From NCBI RefSeq assembly GCF_026167665.1, contig NZ_CP098740.1, positions 4,402,001 to 4,466,000 on the forward strand: 64,000 bases of DNA. The letters run 5' to 3'. The position numbers and the translations under genes are program-made. Shown here in pieces: positions 18,613 to 28,634 of the stretch. The notes under the pieces were generated by a model. It was given only the letters and a program-made list of their open reading frames with translations, made no database searches and had not been told where the DNA came from. This DNA is from Streptomyces drozdowiczii. GTDB taxonomy: Bacteria; Actinomycetota; Actinomycetes; Streptomycetales; Streptomycetaceae. Each line of letters begins with the position of its first letter. Within the stretch, counting starts at the first letter, position 1.

Positions 18613-19863
18613 TCAGAGCGCGTCGACCTTCGGCCTGTCCCCGGTCAGGGCGTCCACGTCCGGCAGCGAAGCCAGGCGGGCGTACCCGGCGTCATTGAGG
18701 TGCAGGTGGTCGCCGGAGTCGTACGCGGGGCGCAGCCGCTGGGGGTGTGCCGGGTCGCGCAGGGCGAGGTCGGAGTCCATGACCTCGTCGAAGATCCCGC
18801 CCGCCCGGATCTCCGCGTTGACCCGCTGCCGCACCTGGTTCCCGCCGGCCGTCCAGACCGCCGAGCCGTGGTACGGCATGAGGGTCGCGCCGATGACCTT
18901 CAGGCCGCGTGCGTGAGCCCGCTCGGTGAGGGCGCGCAGGGCACCGGTGATCCGCTCGGGGTCGGTCTCCCTCGGGAGCGCCTGGATGTCGTTGATGCCG
19001 AGCGCGATGACGACGGTCTTCGCGCCGGAGATGCCCAGGACGTCGCGCTCGAAGCGGTCGAGCGCGCGCGGGCCGACCCCGTCGCGCAGCAGGCGGTTGC
19101 CGCCGATGCCCTCGTTGACCACCGCGTATCCGCCGTTCAGCCGGTCGGCGAAGGCGTCCGGCCAGCGGGTGTTGGCGTCGGTGGTGGAGCCGGAGCCGGC
19201 GGTGAGCGAGTCGCCGAACGCGACCAGCGTCCCGGTCGCCCGCGCGTCGCCGCCCCGCACGTCGACGGCGGTGAGGTAGCGCCACTGCGTGGTGGACCAG
19301 GTGCCCCGGCCGTCCTCGGTGTACGAGGTCTGGTGGCTGTTCGGGTGCGTGGTGACCGGCCCGTCGGCGGTCGGGGTGCGCAGGGCGACCACGAGGTCGG
19401 CGTCCCCGTCGACCGGGACGGCGACGGCGTCGCTGACGGTCTGCCCGCCGGCGGCGACGGTGACGGACGCGGCCCCCCGGAACGTCACGGGGCGGGTGTT
19501 CACGGTGACGCGGTCGATGAGCAGGGGTCGCGTACCGAACAGGTTGGACAGCGTCACGCGGGCCTCGGTGCCGCCGATGCTGGTGTGCACGACGTTGCGG
19601 ATGACGCGGCGGCTCTGGTCCTCCGCCTGCGCCGGGTCGGCCACGCCGGCCACGGGCGCCGCCGCCCAGGTGGCGAGCCAGTGCCCGGAGGAGTGCGCCG
19701 GGGCGGCCGGGCTGTGGGCCACGCCCTGCGGGGCCGTCGCGGCGGCGGCCGTCGCCCTGTCCCCGTTGAACAGCAGGGAACCGGCGAACGCCACGGCTGC
19801 GGCGAGCGCGGCGGTACCCGCCACGAGGGCTATGAGCAGGGCGTAACCCTGGCGCCTGGGCAT
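18613..19863 (-). CDS. Secreted SGNH/GDSL-family hydrolase
   Basis: A 416-residue protein with an N-terminal signal/anchor helix (residues 8-31). A beta-rich N-terminal domain precedes the SGNH lipase/esterase domain: block I VAFGDSLTAGSGS with the nucleophile Ser, block II/III GIGGNRLL and LGINDI, and block V HLHLNDAGY with catalytic Asp/His. It acts outside the cell on an unknown ester, as do related xylan esterase-like enzymes. The start at 19863 has AGGAG upstream at a rather long distance. Confidence 0.88.
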   Translation of the reverse strand: MPRRQGYALLIALVAGTAALAAAVAFAGSLLFNGDRATAAAATAPQGVAHSPAAPAHSSGHWLATWAAAPVAGVADPAQAEDQSRRVIRNVVHTSIGGTEARVTLSNLFGTRPLLIDRVTVNTRPVTFRGAASVTVAAGGQTVSDAVAVPVDGDADLVVALRTPTADGPVTTHPNSHQTSYTEDGRGTWSTTQWRYLTAVDVRGGDARATGTLVAFGDSLTAGSGSTTDANTRWPDAFADRLNGGYAVVNEGIGGNRLLRDGVGPRALDRFERDVLGISGAKTVVIALGINDIQALPRETDPERITGALRALTERAHARGLKVIGATLMPYHGSAVWTAGGNQVRQRVNAEIRAGGIFDEVMDSDLALRDPAHPQRLRPAYDSGDHLHLNDAGYARLASLPDVDALTGDRPKVDAL

Positions 19864-20027
19864 GGGCGGTGTGTCTCCTTGCGGAAAAGAGGAAAAGCGG
19901 GGGAAGTGGACCGGTTCCCATGATGCGGCAGGACGCGGGGAACTCGACGTGCGGGCCGGGAGTAGGTCAGGTAGGCACAATGCGTAGCGGACGCCTGGTG
20001 CTGTGCGTACGCGGACGGGTGGAGCGG

Positions 20028-21377
20028 ATGGAACGGATCGACGGAACCGGGCGGACCGAGCGGGGCGCACTGCCTCCGGGGCCCGGTGGGAGGGCGAGAC
20101 CCGGGGGGCTCGCCTCGTTCGCGTACACGGCGGCGGACGAGGAGAAGCGTCGTGGCGTACGCCGGATGAAGACCACGGCCACCGGCCTCCTTCTGCTGGT
20201 CGCGCTGGTGTACGTCCTCGCCACCTGGGCGAAGAACGAGGGGGTGAGCGGCTGGCCGGGCTTCGTCGCGGCGGCCGCCGAGGCGGGCATGGTGGGTGCG
20301 CTGGCGGACTGGTTCGCCGTCACGGCCCTCTTCAAGCGTCCGCTCGGTCTGCCGATTCCGCACACCGCCATCATTCCCACCAAGAAGGACCAGCTGGGGG
20401 CCTCCCTCGGTTCCTTCGTCGGCGAGAACTTTCTCTCCGGGGACGTCGTACGTGACCGGATTCACTCGCTGGGCATCGGCGGCCGGGTCGGCAGCTGGCT
20501 CGCGGAGCCGGCCCACGCGGACCGGGTCACGGCCGAGCTGTCGACCGCGCTGCGCGGCGCGCTCACCGTACTGCGGGACGCGGACGTCCAGGCCGTCGTC
20601 GGCGAGGCGATCACCCGGCGGGCCAACGCGGCGGAGATCGGCCCGGGGCTCGGCAAGATGCTGGCGAAGGTCGTCGCGGACGGCGGCCACCGCAAGCTGG
20701 TCGACCTGGTCTGCGCCCGCGCGCACGACTGGCTGGTGCTGCACGGCGACTCGGTGATGGACGCGGTGCAGGGCGGGGCGCCGGGCTGGACGCCCCGGTT
20801 CGTGGACAAGCGGGTCGGGGAGCGGGTCTACAAGGAGCTGCTGCGCTTCGTGACCGAGATGCGGGACATGCCGGGGCACCCGGCGCGCGGCTCCATCGAC
20901 ACGTTCCTCGCGGACTTCGCGGCAGACCTCCAGACCGACTCGGAGACCCGGGACCGGGTGGAGCGCCTGAAGTCGGAGATCCTGGGGCGCGGCGAGGTCC
21001 AGGACGTCATCGCCTCGGCCTGGGCGTCGGTGCGCGCGATGGTGATCGCGGCGGCGGAGGACGAGCAGAGCGAGCTGCGGCTGCGCGCCCGCGCGTCCTT
21101 GATGTCGCTGGGCGCCCGGCTGGCCACGGACGAACGGCTCCAGGGGAAGCTGGAGGGCTGGCTGGAGGACGCGGCGGCGTACGTCGTCACGACGTACCGG
21201 ACGGAGATCACGTCGCTGATCAGCGACACGGTGGCCGGCTGGGACGCCGACCAGACCTCCCGCAAGATCGAGGCCCACATCGGCCGTGACCTCCAGTTCA
21301 TCCGCATCAACGGCACGGTGGTGGGAGCGCTGGCGGGCCTGGCGATCTACACGGTGTCGTGGGCGCTGTGGGGGTGA
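20028..21377 (+). CDS. DUF445 membrane protein
   Basis: A 449-residue DUF445 (YheB-like) protein. The N-terminus has AADEEKRRGVRRMKTTATG before the first TM helix; EAGMVGALADWFAVTALFKRPLG in the next helix (family core) and PIPHTAIIP follow. A long helical cytoplasmic/periplasmic middle and a final TM helix near the C-terminus complete it. The function is unknown. ATG 20028 is chosen so that the conserved cytoplasmic start is kept. Confidence 0.85.
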   Translation: MERIDGTGRTERGALPPGPGGRARPGGLASFAYTAADEEKRRGVRRMKTTATGLLLLVALVYVLATWAKNEGVSGWPGFVAAAAEAGMVGALADWFAVTALFKRPLGLPIPHTAIIPTKKDQLGASLGSFVGENFLSGDVVRDRIHSLGIGGRVGSWLAEPAHADRVTAELSTALRGALTVLRDADVQAVVGEAITRRANAAEIGPGLGKMLAKVVADGGHRKLVDLVCARAHDWLVLHGDSVMDAVQGGAPGWTPRFVDKRVGERVYKELLRFVTEMRDMPGHPARGSIDTFLADFAADLQTDSETRDRVERLKSEILGRGEVQDVIASAWASVRAMVIAAAEDEQSELRLRARASLMSLGARLATDERLQGKLEGWLEDAAAYVVTTYRTEITSLISDTVAGWDADQTSRKIEAHIGRDLQFIRINGTVVGALAGLAIYTVSWALWG

Positions 21378-21527
21378 GGGGGCCCCGGGGCGGGGCCGGG
21401 TAGGGGCCGCGCGCGGCCCGGAGTGCCCGGGCTCGGGGAGGCCCGGATGGGGGCGGTCGGGCTCGGCCGCCCCGTCACCGTGTCCGCACGGCGTCTGAGC
21501 GCCCGCGGCGCCCGTGTCCGGGCAGGG

Positions 21528-21660
21528 GCGCCTGGGGTCTGGCACGCCCGGGGTCTGGCACGCCTGCGGTGGGGTACGCCTGCGGTCGTGTACGCCCGGG
21601 CTCGGGCACGCCCGGTCAGGGGCGTCCGGGGCCGGGCACGCCCCGGCCAGGCTCGCCCCA
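21528..21660. repeat. Degenerate GC-rich tandem repeat between genes
   Basis: A 309-bp gene-free stretch (21378-21686) holds about seven imperfect copies of a 15-18 bp unit around GGGTCTGGCACGCC. The first two copies are identical over GGGGTCTGGCACGCC; later ones drift (GGGTACGCCTGCGG, TCGGGCACGCCCGG). No ORF with good codon bias fits. It looks like a minisatellite formed by slippage. Confidence 0.6.
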
Positions 21661-21686
21661 CCAGCGCGTCCGGAGGGCGCCCCCGT

Positions 21687-21989
21687 TCAGGACGCCCGGC
21701 GGGTGACCGCCCAGGACGCGGCGGCGACCGTGCCCGCCGCGGTGAAGACCGCGGGCCAGGCGCCGATCTTCTTGGCCAGCGGGTGCGAGCCCGCGAACGC
21801 GGCCACGTACGCGGTGGTCAGGGCGGCCGCCGCGCGCGGGCCCGCCTGACGGTTCCACTCGTACGCGGCGACGCCGCCCGCCGCCGCGAGCGCGACCCCG
21901 CCCAGCGGACGCTTGCGGGTCCACCGCGCGACGGCGTAACCGCCGACCAGTCCGCCTGCCGCCACCGCCGCTGCCGGCACCTTCGCCAT
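21687..21989 (-). CDS. Small conserved membrane protein
   Basis: A 100-residue protein with two or three short hydrophobic segments, no known domain name, and the segment GSHPLAKKIGAWPAVF. GGAGGTGA five bases before the ATG at 21989 decides the start; the longer frame to 22019 has none. The function is unknown. Confidence 0.7.
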   Translation of the reverse strand: MAKVPAAAVAAGGLVGGYAVARWTRKRPLGGVALAAAGGVAAYEWNRQAGPRAAAALTTAYVAAFAGSHPLAKKIGAWPAVFTAAGTVAAASWAVTRRAS

Positions 21990-22162
21990 CGCGGTCACCT
22001 CCGCCTTCGTCCATGTCATGGGTGTGCGCCCGGCGCACTCGTAAGCGCCTCGCGCCCGGACCGAGGCTAACGCGCGCTTCCGACCCACCGTCGCGGAGGG
22101 GGTGCACAAGCGTTTACCCTGGGGGTGAACATCCGTGCACCCCGAGTCGGCAACGGAGAACC

Positions 22163-23674
22163 ATGCCCGCGGACATACCCGCCCCCACCGCCCCGTCCAC
22201 CCCCGCGGCCGAGGCCCCGCACCCCCGTTTCGCGGTGGGCGTGCTGGCCTTCTGCGGGGTCGTCGTCGCGGTGATGCAGACGATCGTCGTACCGCTGCTC
22301 CCGCACATCCCCGAGCTGACCGGCGCCACCCCGGCCGCCGCGAGCTGGCTGGTGACCGTGACGCTGCTGACCGGTGCGGTGTTCACGCCGGTGCTCGGCC
22401 GGGTCGGCGACATGTACGGCAAGCGGCGGGTGCTCGTCGCCTCGCTCGCGGTGCTCGTCGTGGGCTCGGTGCTCTGCGGGGCCAGCTCCCACATCGGCGT
22501 GCTGATCACCGGCCGCGCGCTCCAGGGCGCCGCCATCGCCGTCGTACCGCTGGGCATCAGCATCCTGCGCGACGAACTGCCGCCCGAGCGCGTGCTGTCC
22601 GCCGTCGCGCTGATGAGCTCGACGCTCGGCATCGGCGCCGCCGTGGGCCTGCCGATCGCCGCGCTCGTGGTCGAGAACTTCGACTGGCACACGATGTTCT
22701 GGGTCTCCGGCTTCATCGGCCTCATCGACATCGTGCTCGTCCTCGCCTTCGTACCGGAGTCCCCGCTGCGCAGCCGCGGCCGCTTCGACGCGCTCGGCGC
22801 CCTCGGTCTGTCCGGCGCGCTGGTCTGCCTGCTGCTCGCGGTGACGCAGGGCGGCGACTGGGGCTGGGCCTCCGGCCGGACGGTCGGCCTGCTCGTGGCG
22901 GCCGTCGTGGTGGCGCTGATCTGGGGGGCGTACGAGCTCCGCGTCGCGACGCCCATGGTCGACCTGCGGGTCTCCGCCCGCCCGGCGGTCCTGCTCACCA
23001 ACATCGCGGCCCTGCTCATCGGCTTCGCCTTCTACGCGAACTCCCTGGTCACCGCGCAGATGGTGCAGGAGCCCAAGGCGACCGGTTACGGGCTCGGCGC
23101 CTCGCTCGTCGTCAGCGGCCTGTGCCTGCTGCCGGGCGGGGTCGCCATGGTGGCGCTGTCCCCGGTCTCCGCCCGGATCTCCGCGAAGCACGGCCCCAAG
23201 GTCAGCCTGGCGCTGGCGGCGGGGATCATCGCCGCCGGTTACGGGGTGCGGTACTTCACCAGCCACAGCCTGTGGCTCATCGTCGCCGGCGCCACGGTCG
23301 TCGCCTCCGGCACGGCCATCGCGTACTCGGCGCTCCCGGCCCTCGTGATGCGCGGCGTCCCGGTCAGCGAGACCGGGGCGGCGAACGGCCTGAACACCCT
23401 GATGCGGTCGATCGGCCAGGCGTTCTGCAGCGCGACGGTGGCGGCCGTGCTGGCCAACCTCACCTTCCGGGCAGGGGGCCGGACCGCGCCGACCCTGCAC
23501 GCGTACCAGCTGGTCTTCGTCATCGCGGCGGGCGCGGCGCTGCTCGCCCTGCTGGTCACGCTCATGCTGCCGGGCCGCGGGCCCGCCGGGGCGGGTACGG
23601 TCGGGGAGAGCCGCAAGGCGCCGGGCACCCTGACGGGGGGTGCGCGGCCGGCGGGGATCCAGGAGGGCGCATGA
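22163..23674 (+). CDS. MFS drug exporter, DHA2 (14-TM) type
   Basis: A 503-residue, 14-TM efflux protein. Motif A-like GRVGDMYGKRRVL follows TM2, and the motif C-type segment GAAVGLPIAALVVENFDWHTMFWV (seen in parts) is in TM5-6, as in DHA2 drug:H+ antiporters. CGGAGAA precedes ATG 22163. It overlaps the following TetR gene by four bases (ATGA), so the pair is translationally coupled and the regulator likely controls the pump. Confidence 0.9.
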   Translation: MPADIPAPTAPSTPAAEAPHPRFAVGVLAFCGVVVAVMQTIVVPLLPHIPELTGATPAAASWLVTVTLLTGAVFTPVLGRVGDMYGKRRVLVASLAVLVVGSVLCGASSHIGVLITGRALQGAAIAVVPLGISILRDELPPERVLSAVALMSSTLGIGAAVGLPIAALVVENFDWHTMFWVSGFIGLIDIVLVLAFVPESPLRSRGRFDALGALGLSGALVCLLLAVTQGGDWGWASGRTVGLLVAAVVVALIWGAYELRVATPMVDLRVSARPAVLLTNIAALLIGFAFYANSLVTAQMVQEPKATGYGLGASLVVSGLCLLPGGVAMVALSPVSARISAKHGPKVSLALAAGIIAAGYGVRYFTSHSLWLIVAGATVVASGTAIAYSALPALVMRGVPVSETGAANGLNTLMRSIGQAFCSATVAAVLANLTFRAGGRTAPTLHAYQLVFVIAAGAALLALLVTLMLPGRGPAGAGTVGESRKAPGTLTGGARPAGIQEGA

Positions 23675-24225
23675 CCGGCGGCCAGGCCATCGCCGCGACC
23701 GGCCGCGACGCGATCCTGCGGGCCGCCCGGCGGGCGTTCACGCAGCGGCCGTACGCGGAGGTGACGATCCGGGGGATCGCGGCGGACGCGGGGGTCAGCG
23801 CGTCGCTGGTGGTCAAGCACTTCGGCCGCAAGGAGGAGCTGTTCAACACGGTGGCGGACTTCGGCCCGGCCGCGGCTGAGCTGTTCGACGCGCCGCTCGA
23901 CGTCCTGGGCCGCCACATGGTGGTGACCCTGGTGACCCGCCGCCGCGCGCTCCAGTCGGACCCGCTGCTCCGGGTCGTCTTCTCCCTGGGCAACCAGGAC
24001 GAACGCTCCCTGCTCCGCGACCGCTTCCACGACCAGGTCACCGACGCGCTGACCGCCCGCCTCCCGGGGGAGGACGCCGCCCTCCGCGCGGAGCTTCTGG
24101 CGGGTCACCTGCTGGGCCTGGGCGCGACGCTGAGCCTGCACCGGGACGGGGCGGGGGCGTCCGCGACGCCGGAACGCATCGCGGACCTGTACGCGCCGGC
24201 GTTGCAGCGGCTGATCACGGGCTGA
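23671..24225 (+). CDS. TetR-family regulator of the DHA2 exporter
   Basis: A 184-residue TetR protein: helix-turn-helix DAILRAARRAFTQRPYAEV, then GVSASLVVKHFGRKEEL, with a TetR C-terminal domain resembling the TetR_C_17 type. AGGAGGGCGC precedes its ATG, which overlaps the exporter stop. Being downstream and coupled, it is expected to repress the operon until an exporter substrate binds. Confidence 0.88.
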   Translation: MTGGQAIAATGRDAILRAARRAFTQRPYAEVTIRGIAADAGVSASLVVKHFGRKEELFNTVADFGPAAAELFDAPLDVLGRHMVVTLVTRRRALQSDPLLRVVFSLGNQDERSLLRDRFHDQVTDALTARLPGEDAALRAELLAGHLLGLGATLSLHRDGAGASATPERIADLYAPALQRLITG

Positions 24226-24231
24226 GGCGCT

Positions 24232-24297
24232 GCGGGGGCGCTGCCCCCGCACCCCCGCTCCTCAATCGCCAGAGGGGCTTGATTTGGCCGCGCGGCC
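24232..24297. repeat. Streptomyces-type dispersed intergenic element with hairpin
   Basis: GCGGGGGC / GCCCCCGC form a tight hairpin (24232-24250), followed by CACCCCCGCTCCTCAATCGC and AGAGGGGCTTGATTT. Very similar strings recur between genes in many Streptomyces genomes in my experience. Here it lies between a TetR gene and the convergent kinase and can also act as terminator. Confidence 0.5.
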
Positions 24298-24317
24298 ACC
24301 CCCGCCGCAGGCGCGTC

Positions 24318-26211
24318 CTAGCGCATCGCGTTGCGCCAGACCGTCACATCGAGCGTGACGTAGTCACTCGGCGAATCCTCCGGCGAGTGCCCCTGGTACG
24401 TCACCAGCCCCATGTGCCCCGTCCCCGTCGTCACGCACACCTGCCGCCCCTTCGACAGCTTGCTGATCTCGATGTTGTTGGCGAACCGCGTCTCCGCCCG
24501 GCACACATCCAGCGACCCGGCCTGCCCCGGATCGAGCAGGATCAGCTTGCCGCCCTCGCTCTCCGCCTCCAGATACCCGCCGGAGTCGTACGTCAGCTCG
24601 TACCCGTCGTCCTCACCCTCCTGCGGCCGCACCTCGTCGTCGCCGAACGTCAGGTGGTACCCCTGGGTGAGGTTGATCCCGGTGAAGTCCTCCGGCGTCG
24701 GGTCCGACGTCGCGGGGGCCTGCCCCTCGGGCTGCTCGGCGCCGCCGTCGACCTCCCCGGTGGGGTCCGCGCTGGGCGTGGAACTCGCCTTGGCAGCCGG
24801 GGAGTTCTTGTCCTGGGCGGTGGTGTCGCTCTGCGACCCCTTGTCGTCGTCCTTCTGCGACAGGAAGTACGCCGTCCCGCCGCCCGCCACACCGACCAGC
24901 AGCGCGGCCACGACCGCGATGGCCGCGACCCGCCCCCGCCGCCGCTTGGGGGCTCGGGCGTCTGCGGCGTCGGCTGCGTGACGTGGGACTGCGGCGGATA
25001 CCCCGCCCCGGCCCCGGGTACCCGTACGACGGCTGGTGGGCGGCCGGATACCCGTACGCCGGCGTCTGCGCGGACGGCGCCGTGGGCGCACCGTACGCGC
25101 TCGGCCCCACCGGCGCGGGCCCCTGCCCGGGCGCGGGCGTGACCGGCGGCCCGTACCCCGGCGGCGGGGTGCTCGGCGCCGGTGTGGTGGGGGAGTACGC
25201 GGCGGGGGTGGGAGGAGCCGCGGGCGCGGCGGCCACCGGCGGCGTCGCCGGGGCGGCCGACGGCGGCGGCGGCGTCTGCACGGGCGCCGGCGCGGCGGCC
25301 CGTACGGTGATGTCGGCCGCGACCGGCTTCGGCAGCCAGTCCTCCGGCCGCCGCAGCACCGTCTCCGCGTTCGCGGTCTGGCAGAGCCGGATCACCTCGG
25401 CGACCGAGGGCCGGTCCTCCGGGTTCTTCGCGAGGCAGCGCCCGACCAGCTCCATCAGCCGCTCCGGCACCCCCGTGAGGTCCGGCTCCTCGTGCACGAT
25501 CCGGTAGAGCACCCCGTGCGAGGTCCCCTCGCCGAACGCGGGCGTCCCGGTCGACGCGAACACCGCGACCTGCCCGAGCGCGAAGATGTCCGTCGCGGCG
25601 GTGACCTTGCGCCCGGCGGCCTGCTCCGGCGCCATGAACGACGGGGTGCCGATCGTGACCCCGCTCCCCGTGAGCGACGTCGCGTCGGCCGCGTACGCGA
25701 TACCGAAGTCGATGACGCGCGGCCCGTCCGCCGCGAGCAGCACGTTGGACGGCTTGAGGTCGCGGTGGACGATCCCGGCGCCGTGGATGACGTGCAGCGC
25801 CTCCGCCATGCCCGCGATCAGCAGCAGCACCGCCTCGACGGGCAGCGCGCCGTGCTCCACGACCGCGTCGGCGAGCGACGGGCCCGGCACGTACGCGGTG
25901 GCGAGCCACGGCTGCGCGCCCTTGGTGTCGGCGTCGATCACGGGCGCGGTGAACAGCCCCTGCACGCGCTGCGCGGACTGCACCTCCTGCGCGAACCGCC
26001 GCCGGAACTCCGCGTCCTCGCCGAACTCCGGCCGGATCACCTTGATCGCGACGGGCCGGCCGCCGGGCGTGTACGACAGGTACACCTTGCCCATGCCGCC
26101 CGCGCCGAGCTTGGCGGCCAGCCGGTATCCGGCGATGGTGGTGGGGTCGTCAGCCGCGAGGGGCTGGAAGACCTGCGAGGCGCCGCCTCTGCGTGGCTGC
26201 TGACCGCTCAT
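24318..26211 (-). CDS. Transmembrane Ser/Thr protein kinase, two homopolymer frame breaks
   Basis: An STPK of about 631 residues once repaired. The kinase domain has LGAGGMGKVY (P-loop), VAIKVI, the catalytic loop HRDLKPSNVLL, DFGIA and the APE-type MAPEQ. A Pro/Ala/Tyr-rich linker (ending near SYGYPGPG), one TM helix (VAAIAVVAALLVGVAGG) and an extracellular domain follow. That outer domain is not PASTA; it has two Cys and unknown ligands. The frame breaks in the linker at the C4 runs at 25001-25009 and at the G5 run 24948-24952. One added base at each gives a single open frame from 26211 to the stop. Confidence 0.85.
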
Positions 26212-26300
26212 GTACTCGTAACTCCCCCGGAGAGCGCTGCTGTAGACACGGCACCCTATCCAAATCCCGCGGCGCTGCGGAGCGGTGGGAGCGCCCGGGT

Positions 26301-27236
26301 TCAGCCGGACCGGGGGAACGCGAACCGCACGCCCGTGGCCTCCTCCGACACCTCCCACAGCCGCCGCCCCGTCGCGGCGTCGGCCGCCCCGGCGGACAGC
26401 TCCACCCGGGTCGGCGCCCCGCGCAGCTCACCCCGTCCGTCCGGCCCGATGAACTCCCCTCCGGTCAGGTCCGGTTGAGTTGCCGCGTACAGCTGCGGCA
26501 GCGCGCCCCGGTCGGGGGACTGGGCGAGCGGCTTGAGCACGCGGCCGAACAGCAGGGACACCAGGGGGACGGGGCCGCCGGTCTGGAGGCGGGTGGCGGT
26601 GTAGCCGGGGTGGGCGAGCAGGCTGCGGACCGGGCTGCCGGACTCGGTGAGCCGGCGGTGCAGCTCGTGGCCGAAGACGGCGTTGGCCAGCTTGGACTGG
26701 TTGTAGTAACCCATCGGCGAGTACCGCCGTTCGCCCGTGAGGTCGTCGAAGTACAGGTGCGCCTTGCGGTGGTTGGGCGAGCTGACGGTGACGACGCGCG
26801 GGTCGGTGCCCGCCGACAGGATGTCCAACAGCCGCCCGGTGAGCGCGAAGTGGCCGAGGTGGTTCGCCGCGAACTGCACCTCGTGGCCCTGCGGGGAGAG
26901 CGTCCGGGGCGGCGCCATGACCCCGGCGTTGTTGACGAGCACATCGAGCCGCGCGTGGTCCGCGTGCAGCTTCTCCGCGAACGCGCGTACGGAATCGAGG
27001 TCGGCCAGGTCGATCCGGCGCACCTCCAGCCGGGCGTCCGGCTGCGCGGCGGTCAGCTCGGCCGCCGCACGGCGCCCCTTCGCCTCGTCGCGCACGGCGA
27101 GGATCACCTGCCCGCCCCGGCGGGCGAGGGCCCGGGTGGTGGCCAGGCCGAGGCCGCTGTTGGCCCCGGTGACGAGGAAGACGCGCCCGGTCTGGTCCGG
27201 GATGTGCTCGGCGGTCCAGCGTTCTTGCTGTGTCAT
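26301..27236 (-). CDS. Short-chain dehydrogenase/reductase
   Basis: A 311-residue SDR of the retinol-dehydrogenase/protochlorophyllide-reductase-like group. It has TGANSGLGLAT (cofactor binding), NNAGVM, VTVSS with the catalytic Ser and YNQSKLAN (YxxxK). Substrate unknown. It is divergent from a TetR gene with a palindromic operator between them, so it is probably induced by its substrate or a related compound. Confidence 0.9.
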   Translation of the reverse strand: MTQQERWTAEHIPDQTGRVFLVTGANSGLGLATTRALARRGGQVILAVRDEAKGRRAAAELTAAQPDARLEVRRIDLADLDSVRAFAEKLHADHARLDVLVNNAGVMAPPRTLSPQGHEVQFAANHLGHFALTGRLLDILSAGTDPRVVTVSSPNHRKAHLYFDDLTGERRYSPMGYYNQSKLANAVFGHELHRRLTESGSPVRSLLAHPGYTATRLQTGGPVPLVSLLFGRVLKPLAQSPDRGALPQLYAATQPDLTGGEFIGPDGRGELRGAPTRVELSAGAADAATGRRLWEVSEEATGVRFAFPRSG

Positions 27237-27256
27237 ACGGCATAGGCTGCCCCGGG

Positions 27257-27289
27257 TGACACCGAGTGTCAACATGTCATTCGGTGTCA
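27257..27289. promoter_or_regulatory. TetR operator candidate in the SDR/TetR intergenic region
   Basis: TGACACCGA (27257-27265) is repeated inverted as TCGGTGTCA (27281-27289), with a further TGTCA between them. The perfect 9-bp arms lie between the two divergent starts. Confidence 0.65.
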
Positions 27290-27315
27290 TGCGAGGCATG
27301 GAGTACCATGAGGGG

Positions 27316-27918
27316 GTGACCACTCCCCGAACGACCCTGGCCGAGCGCAAGCGCCGGCTGGTCTCCGACGAACTGACCGAGTCCGCCTTGCAGTTGCTGG
27401 CCCTCAAGGGCTTCGACGCGGTCACGGTGGACGAGATCGCGGCGTCGGCGGGCGTCTCCAAGCGGACGTTCTTCCGCTACTTCGCGTCGAAGGAGGACGT
27501 CGTCGTCCAGTTCCTCGCGGACATGGGCACCGGCATCCGCGCCGAGCTGGCCGCCCGCCCCGCCGACGAGCCGCCCTCCGTCGCCCTGCGCCACGCGGTC
27601 TGGGTGCCGCTCGGCGCGTGCGCGGACCACGGGGAGCGCGCGCTGCGCGTCGTACGGCTGATCCTGCGCACGCCCGCGCTGCTGGCCCGCTTCCTGGAGC
27701 GCCAGGCGCGATGGCGCGACGACCTCGCGCGGGAGCTGGCCGGTCGGCTGGGGCGCGACGCCGAGCAGGACCTCTACCCGAGGCTGGCGGCGGGCATGGC
27801 GCTGGACGCGTTCGACGCCGTGCTGCACCACTGGAGCGCCGACGGCTCGACGGAGAACCCGGCGGAGCTGACGGACCGCGCGTTCGCGGTGATCGCCCCG
27901 GCGCTGGACGGTTCCTAG
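27316..27918 (+). CDS. TetR-family regulator, divergent from SDR
   Basis: A 200-residue TetR protein with helix-turn-helix ALQLLALKGFDAVTVDEIAA and GVSKRTFFRYFASKEDV, and a MftR-like C-terminal domain. I chose GTG 27316; an in-frame ATG at 27298 would add six residues but lies only nine bases from the operator. It probably represses the SDR gene and itself. Confidence 0.86.
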   Translation: MTTPRTTLAERKRRLVSDELTESALQLLALKGFDAVTVDEIAASAGVSKRTFFRYFASKEDVVVQFLADMGTGIRAELAARPADEPPSVALRHAVWVPLGACADHGERALRVVRLILRTPALLARFLERQARWRDDLARELAGRLGRDAEQDLYPRLAAGMALDAFDAVLHHWSADGSTENPAELTDRAFAVIAPALDGS

Positions 27919-28022
27919 CCGCCGGAAGCCGTCATTCCCGTTGCTTGCCGCGGGCGCCTGTTCGATCATGAACGGCCGACGGCCCCATGTACCGGAGGCC
28001 GCCCCCGGACGAAAGGTCCCCT

Positions 28023-28625
28023 GTGCGCAAGCTGGTGTACTTCATCGCCGCCACCCTCGACGGCTTCATCGCCGGCCCGGACGGAGCCGATCCCACCGGC
28101 CCCGACGGTTTCTGGCCCATCCCGGAGGACTACCTCAAGCACCTGATCGCGGAGTACCCGGAGACCCTGCCCGGCCCGGCGCGGGCCGCGCTCGGCGTGA
28201 CGGCGGAGGGCACGCACTTCGACACGGTCGTGGAGGGCAGGCGCTCGTACGAGATCGGCCTCGACGCCGGACTCACCGACGCCTACCCGCATCTGCGGCA
28301 CCTGGTGTTCTCCCGCACCCTGGGCGAGAGCCCGGACCCGGCCGTGGAGGTCGTCGCGACTGATCCCGCCGCACGCGTACGGGAGTTGAAGCAGGAGGAC
28401 GGCAAGGACATCTGGCTCGTCGGCGGCGGCGAGCTGGCCGCCTCGCTCTACGCGGAGATCGACACGCTGATCCTGAAGCTCAGCCCCACGACGATCGGCG
28501 CGGGCATCCCGCTCTTCGGCCGGCGGGCGACGTTCGAGCCGGCCGCCTGGGCGCTCACGGACCACACGGTCCTGGGAAGCGGAGCGGCGTATCTGACGTA
28601 CCAACGTGCCACGGCGGGCAGCTGA
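28023..28625 (+). CDS. Dihydrofolate-reductase-like (RibD C-terminal) protein
   Basis: A 200-residue protein of the RibD_C/DHFR-fold family: KLVYFIAATLDGFIAGPDG at the N-terminus, VEGRRSYEI, HLVFSRTL, and IWLVGGGELAASLY for NADPH binding. These stand-alone proteins are common in actinomycetes, and most are not true DHFRs; the substrate is unknown. The start is GTG 28023. Confidence 0.87.
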   Translation: MRKLVYFIAATLDGFIAGPDGADPTGPDGFWPIPEDYLKHLIAEYPETLPGPARAALGVTAEGTHFDTVVEGRRSYEIGLDAGLTDAYPHLRHLVFSRTLGESPDPAVEVVATDPAARVRELKQEDGKDIWLVGGGELAASLYAEIDTLILKLSPTTIGAGIPLFGRRATFEPAAWALTDHTVLGSGAAYLTYQRATAGS

Positions 28626-28634
28626 GTCGGCGAA

